A DNA stretch of 7,302 nucleotides from the NCBI GenBank assembly GCA_003135995.1, contig PNBM01000264.1, forward strand, positions 285-7,586, read 5' to 3'. This stretch comes from Ignavibacteriota bacterium (GTDB taxonomy: Bacteria > Bacteroidota > Ignavibacteria > Tepidaquicellales > Tepidaquicellaceae). Shown one piece after another: positions 7,211 to 7,302 of this stretch; position 1 is the first letter of the stretch, and the number at the start of each line of letters is the position of its first letter. The position numbers and the translations under genes were made by a program. The notes under the pieces are model-generated. The model was not told the origin of the DNA, did no database searches, and worked only from the letters and a program-made list of their open reading frames with translations.

Positions 7211-7228
7211 CCACGACTTCAGCCGTGG
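7211..7228. repeat. Small hairpin, CCACG stem, possibly REP- or IS200/IS605-related
   Basis: CCACG (7211-7215) pairs with CGTGG (7224-7228). Inside, C7217 pairs with G7222 around a TTCA loop. Read as minus-strand RNA, the remaining A-C mismatch (7216/7223) becomes a G-U wobble, giving a continuous 7-pair stem closed by a UGAA tetraloop. The hairpin is therefore more stable in the direction of the neighbouring genes. Its GC-rich stem stands out against A/T-rich surroundings. Similar CCACGG-CTGAAG-CCGTGG palindromes are, from memory, repeated in several genomes and can occur near REP-associated or IS200/IS605 transposases. No transposase is present here. It could equally be the end of an upstream transcription unit outside the window. 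Confidence 0.6.
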
Positions 7229-7230
7229 GG

Positions 7231-7302
7231 GTCTGTTTTTTATTTTTTATTTTTTATTTTTTGTTTTCTGTTTTCTGTTTTCTGTTATTTGTTTTCTGTT
7301 TT
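7231..7302. repeat. Degenerate heptanucleotide tandem array reaching the window edge
   Basis: The plus strand reads as ten consecutive 7-base units: GTCTGTT, TTTTATT three times, TTTTGTT, TTCTGTT three times, ATTTGTT and TTCTGTT, then TT at the edge. Every unit fits the pattern NTYTRTT. The array contains two blocks of identical units joined by an intermediate one, as expected from local duplication of variants. It probably continues beyond the window. It starts two bases after the CCACG hairpin and its short G run. No coding potential is seen. Confidence 0.8.

Noticed and set aside
7211..7260. Rho-independent terminator on the plus strand (hairpin followed by T-rich DNA)
   Set aside because: The shape is suggestive, but no plus-strand gene ends nearby, the plus-strand stem has a mismatch, and the T-rich part is better explained as a heptamer array.

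Overview
The window is AT-rich, and every gene I can support lies on the minus strand. The organism looks like a Bacteroidota, Ignavibacteriota or Chlorobi-type bacterium. The evidence is a TonB-dependent receptor with an N-terminal carboxypeptidase-regulatory-like domain, a second secreted predicted beta-barrel protein, mostly absent Shine-Dalgarno sequences, AT-rich intergenic DNA and short heptanucleotide arrays between genes. I lean towards Ignavibacteria, but this is an inference from style; no marker gene is present.

In the order of transcription (from high to low coordinates): positions 7302-7077 are non-coding and hold a heptamer array and a small hairpin. Positions 7076-5253 encode a two-domain methionine synthase (homocysteine-binding plus pterin-binding domains) that stops where the cobalamin part of full-length MetH would begin. 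Its last four residues and stop codon lie in a second heptamer array. After a 141-bp gap with a candidate promoter come a TonB-dependent receptor (5111-2826) and, 72 bp on, a small secreted predicted beta-barrel protein (2753-2016). A long imperfect hairpin of REP-like type (1965-2003) separates these from rmlB, the dTDP-glucose 4,6-dehydratase gene (1945-920). A DUF1697 protein (896-354) follows after only 23 bp. The window ends inside an ABC transporter ATPase gene (235 to beyond position 1), which has its own candidate promoter.

These genes do not form one pathway. They fall into blocks: methionine/one-carbon metabolism; an outer-membrane receptor plus companion barrel; deoxysugar synthesis with a conserved protein of unknown function; and an ABC exporter. 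I found no phage, CRISPR, toxin-antitoxin or clearly new system. The points worth a second look are the truncated MetH architecture, the two heptamer arrays flanking it, and the two hairpins.
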